Shown in pieces: positions 61,586-64,000 of a DNA stretch of 64,000 nucleotides. The notes under the pieces were generated by a model that was not told the origin of the DNA, searched no databases, and saw only the letters and a list, made by a program, of their open reading frames with translations. The position numbers were made by a program, and so were the translations under genes. The stretch comes from Trichopria drosophilae (taxonomy: Eukaryota > Arthropoda > Insecta > Hymenoptera > Diapriidae). Each line of letters starts with the position of its first letter. Position 1 is the stretch's first letter. The stretch covers positions 29,747,501 through 29,811,500 of the forward strand of contig CM059586.1 in assembly GCA_030407085.1 (NCBI GenBank). Direction: 5' to 3'.

Positions 61586-62461
61586 ATATAAGGGTTCGTG
61601 GCCGATTCACTTTCAGAGATGTATCCAAGCGTCAATCCTGGTGATTTATTAGGTTAAAATTGTTTGCGTTGTGAAAATAAAAAATAATTATTTGTTAACA
61701 AAAATCGTTATAAAGTGGGATTTCTAATGTTCACGTATTCACCCTTAATTTGTGCATTTAAATTCAATCCATCTTTTCATCTAGAGCCGGAAGTAATATG
61801 GTCGAGTTTATTATTTCTTTCTTTCACGTGCCTTTCGAAGAAGAAGTGACCAACTGTCACGACGATCTTATTTGTAGTTTTGAACTTCCTGCTTCAGATG
61901 AAAAGGTATACACTTACGGTACATTTGGTCCATTATACTTTAGTTATTTACCCGTAAGCCCTGTTTTTTAATATACCCCCTCCTCCCTATTTCATCCGCT
62001 TAAAAGACATGTCCACTGCCAAAATTTGTTTAGGATATAAAATCTGGATTGTAAAAATGCTGCCAAAAAACTTCCAGCATATATACATCGATTCTTAACA
62101 ATATTATAGATACATATATTATTAGATATATACCATTAGAAAAATGAATGTACTTTGCCTTAAACGTACATTAAACATCTTGATATTTCTAATAATGTGG
62201 CACGCCCTATAAACAGGGCGTATTTTAGCCGTGCACAGGACTTTCACGAGCTATTTTTCAGAATCTATTCACGTTATTTCTTGTACCCCGCACTATTTTC
62301 ATATTTCTATAACAGTTTGGTTTAATTATTCTACCGCATTTCAGAATTTCCATGAGATAGCACTAAAGGTATTTATGGCGAGGTTAATCCTCCACTTATT
62401 TTTTTTATGAAATCGAAAAGATTAGATGAGTATAATAAATATAAATTTTGATCTCACTCAC
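61586..62461. other. Spacer next to the right-edge gene; one short plus-strand ORF
   Basis: A 58-codon frame on the plus strand at 61799-61972 (MVEFIISFFHVPFEEEVTNC...) has a possible donor AAG/GTATAC after codon 36, but no family is recognised. Position 62205-62222 is a tight hairpin, CGCCCT-ATAAAC-AGGGCG. Confidence 0.3.
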
Positions 62462-62498
62462 CGGAATGTAACCCTCTGGTTGAAACCTTTTTGAATCT
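62462..62498 (-). CDS. Fourth visible exon (37 bases) of the same protein
   Basis: A small exon lies between acceptor TTCTACTTTTAG (AG at 62500-62499) and the strong donor CCG|GTGAGTGAG (GT at 62461-62460). Taking the two bases left from the previous exon, it reads RDSKRFQPEGYIP and ends in phase 0. An alternative acceptor two bases downstream would give a different frame (RFKKVSTRGLHSG), which looks less natural. I found no convincing continuation between 61586 and 62460 on this strand. The next exon would have to start in phase 0. Confidence 0.55.
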
Positions 62499-62619
62499 CT
62501 AAAAGTAGAAAAATATAATAAGAATTTGTGCCAGTTGACATTTTATGTACATAAGTCTCTTTAAATATAAAATTAACAAAAAGACTTGATGTTATATTTA
62601 GTTTACTTGGTAGCAGTAC

Positions 62620-62716
62620 CTTATTCTACGCTGAATTACTGGAGTCTTTGGTGTGCTGTCGTGAATTATCACTTGCGTAGCATCGATTTCTTCACACTCT
62701 TCACTGTCTGACAAGT
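62620..62716 (-). CDS. Third visible exon of the same protein
   Basis: The acceptor is TTATTTTCCAG (AG at 62718-62717) and the donor AATAAG|GTACTG (GT at 62619-62618). With the single base left over from the previous exon it reads DLSDSEECEEIDATQVIIHD and then STPKTPVIQRRIR, ending in phase 2. The acidic DSEECEEID cluster followed by a Thr-Pro-rich and then basic segment continues the disordered character of the protein and offers likely phosphorylation sites (TPKTP). All three exons join without a stop. Confidence 0.7.
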
Positions 62717-63355
62717 CTGGAAAATAAATATACATTTTCACATAAGTATTTTGCTTTTCGTTTAATATCAATAATTTAAATAATCGACAACTAAGAAATA
62801 AGCGATGACCTTATTAGTGCAAGGCGGAGAATTTGGGGGAATTCATTCCAAAATGGAAGCAACTCGAAATAACATGTAAACAATAAAAGGGGCATATCAT
62901 TGATTTAATGCAAGAAAGCGGTATCTGGCAATTTCGTTATTAATAGTTGTCTTATTCATTAGTTTGTTGCTTTGACTAATTTAACCATGACTATGTAATC
63001 ATCATCCGATATCAAGGTCATCATGTTACACTTCCATCAACATCAGCTCATATGATCATTAAAATCCAACATCACATTCAACAGTTGAAATCAGGATCAT
63101 GCTAAACGATTTTTCAATATCTTCACCATCATCCGACATCATCATTCGATAATGAAACCTAGAAGTTGTTAATGAGTCGCGGACTATTGCGTTCTTCGAA
63201 TAAGCCGATTATACAGAAGTCGGTGACGATTACATTATAAAGAAAACTATAAAAATCCGATCACTTTATAAAATTAAATTGAATATTGCTCCCCTTTTAA
63301 ATGGAATCCCCTCTCACTATCTAACACTTGCGTCTAACCATATAAATAACTGTAC

Positions 63356-63590
63356 CTTCATCGACATCTTTTCCTTTTTGAACTCTAGACATCACCGGAC
63401 TGAGTTCCATCGAAAGGTCACCGAGAAAGTCGTCAATATTTTTATGATCACCGATAAACAATGGAAGATTAGGAGGTCGTTTTCTCGGAGGTGATCTTTT
63501 ATTCGGATGTGGTCGAATCGTTGGCGGAACATTTTCGTATGGAGAGGTTCTGCCTTCATAACTATCAGGTGGCTCTGGAGGATTTTCTAT
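63356..63590 (-). CDS. Second visible exon of the same protein
   Basis: The acceptor is TTTAACAG (63591-63598) and the donor GAAG|GTACAG (donor GT at 63355-63354). The previous exon ends in phase 0 and this one opens in frame with IENPPEPPDSYEGRTSPYEN. It continues through a basic Pro/Arg-rich stretch (NKRSPPRKRPPNLP) into an acidic segment with more regular hydrophobics, GDHKNIDDFLGDLSMELSPV, which may be a short helical binding motif. The length is 235 bases, leaving phase 1. The frame agreement across both splice sites supports a real exon. Confidence 0.72.
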
Positions 63591-63681
63591 CTGTTAAACA
63601 ATTAGAAAGATCATTTTTATGTGTCAATAATACTATGAAATAAATTAAAGAAACAATAAATAAATGTGATATAAATCGTAC

Positions 63682-63999
63682 CCCTTCTGGACTTGCGCGA
63701 TCTCCCAAAGGTTCATCCGGCGATGGTGGTAAATTAATCGGAAATTTAGGAACATCTCTTCTTGGTTCTGCGGCCTTAGAATGGTCATTAATGTTCACTT
63801 CATCGAATGATTCAGAAGAATCCGAAGTGGCACTAGAAGTTTCCGTTGGAATTTTTTTAACACCCTCGGGAACGTTGGCCGAACTGTCCATCCACCAAGC
63901 TTTTTCTCCAGATTCGATATGACGAATTCTGATTGGCATCCTGGTTTTCCCTTCTCCAGACTTGGACGGTTCTGAGGTTTGATTTGCTGAAGGAGAGGT
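63682..63999 (-). CDS. Unidentified acidic Ser/Pro-rich protein, exon entering from beyond the window
   Basis: The frame is open to the window edge and reads 106 residues to a splice donor after CCAGAAGGG (GTACGA at 63681-63676), phase 0. The region from MPIRIRHIESGEKAWWMDSS (residues 21-40) through NVPEGVKKIPT has a Trp-Trp pair and basic flanks and looks like a short conserved segment. It is followed by an acidic Ser-rich stretch (TSSATSDSSESFDEVN) and a Pro-rich tail (FPINLPPSPDEP). There is no signal peptide or membrane segment. The internal ATG at 63939 is not needed as a start, because coding continues upstream of it. Low complexity suggests a disordered linker or scaffold region. I do not recognise the family with confidence. 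A cytoskeletal regulator such as a long-isoform extension of the formin at 42.4 kb, or a MICAL-like linker, is possible. Confidence 0.7.
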
Positions 64000-64000
64000 A

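Larger units (their letters stand above)
62499..63681 (-). other. Introns between the four right-edge exons
   Basis: Three introns: 62499-62619, 62717-63355 and 63591-63681. The middle one carries an imperfect CATCAT/ATCATC-rich tract (about 62990-63150) and otherwise ordinary AT-rich sequence. No mobile element is evident inside them, unlike the rest of the window. Confidence 0.5.

Overview
The window looks like AT-rich, TE-littered insect nuclear DNA, rich in CpG around probable promoters. A hymenopteran is my best guess, but composition is the only basis for the order. There are no operons, rRNA genes, CRISPR arrays or long intact ORFs. Most open frames are chance ORFs in AT-rich sequence or pieces of transposons.

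Host gene content that I can support is small and all on the minus strand. Position 42399-42563 is the first coding exon of an FHOD-type formin (Fhos/FHOD1-FHOD3 family). It sits in a CpG-rich promoter/5' UTR block (about 42400-42980), and its first intron runs leftward for an unknown distance, perhaps to the start of the window. At the right edge, 62462-64000 holds four phase-consistent exons of an acidic, Ser/Pro-rich, low-complexity protein that enters from beyond the window. It lies about 20 kb upstream of the formin exon on the same strand and ends in the same splice phase, so it could encode the N-terminal extension of a long formin isoform. That link is inference.

Mobile elements by region. 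0-10 kb: a 520-bp TIR element (581-1100), a composite inverted-repeat element (5192-6088) and a decayed Tc1/mariner transposase (7685-8312, minus). 17-21 kb: a 2.2-kb element with 11-bp terminal repeats, arrays of a subterminal motif and a nested TA-flanked MITE. 25-30 kb: a pogo/Tigger-like MITE, a tRNA-headed SINE, a second pogo-like MITE family and a hAT-like 507-bp MITE. 29.9-30.7 kb: a TTAA-flanked piggyBac-like element carrying a GACGTC palindrome. 33.3-33.95 kb: a 162-bp tandem array. 36-38 kb: two more copies of the pogo-like MITE. 40-50 kb: several TIR elements. 51.3-55.6 kb: three inverted repeats in a row, the largest about 1.6 kb. 55.8-57.2 kb: tandem and dispersed repeats. 58.7 kb: a hAT-like MITE. 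60.6-61.6 kb: a deleted piggyBac element that keeps only the Cys-rich C-terminus of its transposase.

The most unusual structures are the cluster of large palindromes at 51.3-55.6 kb, the subterminal-repeat element at 18.5-20.8 kb, and the possible long-isoform formin architecture linking 64 kb to 42 kb.
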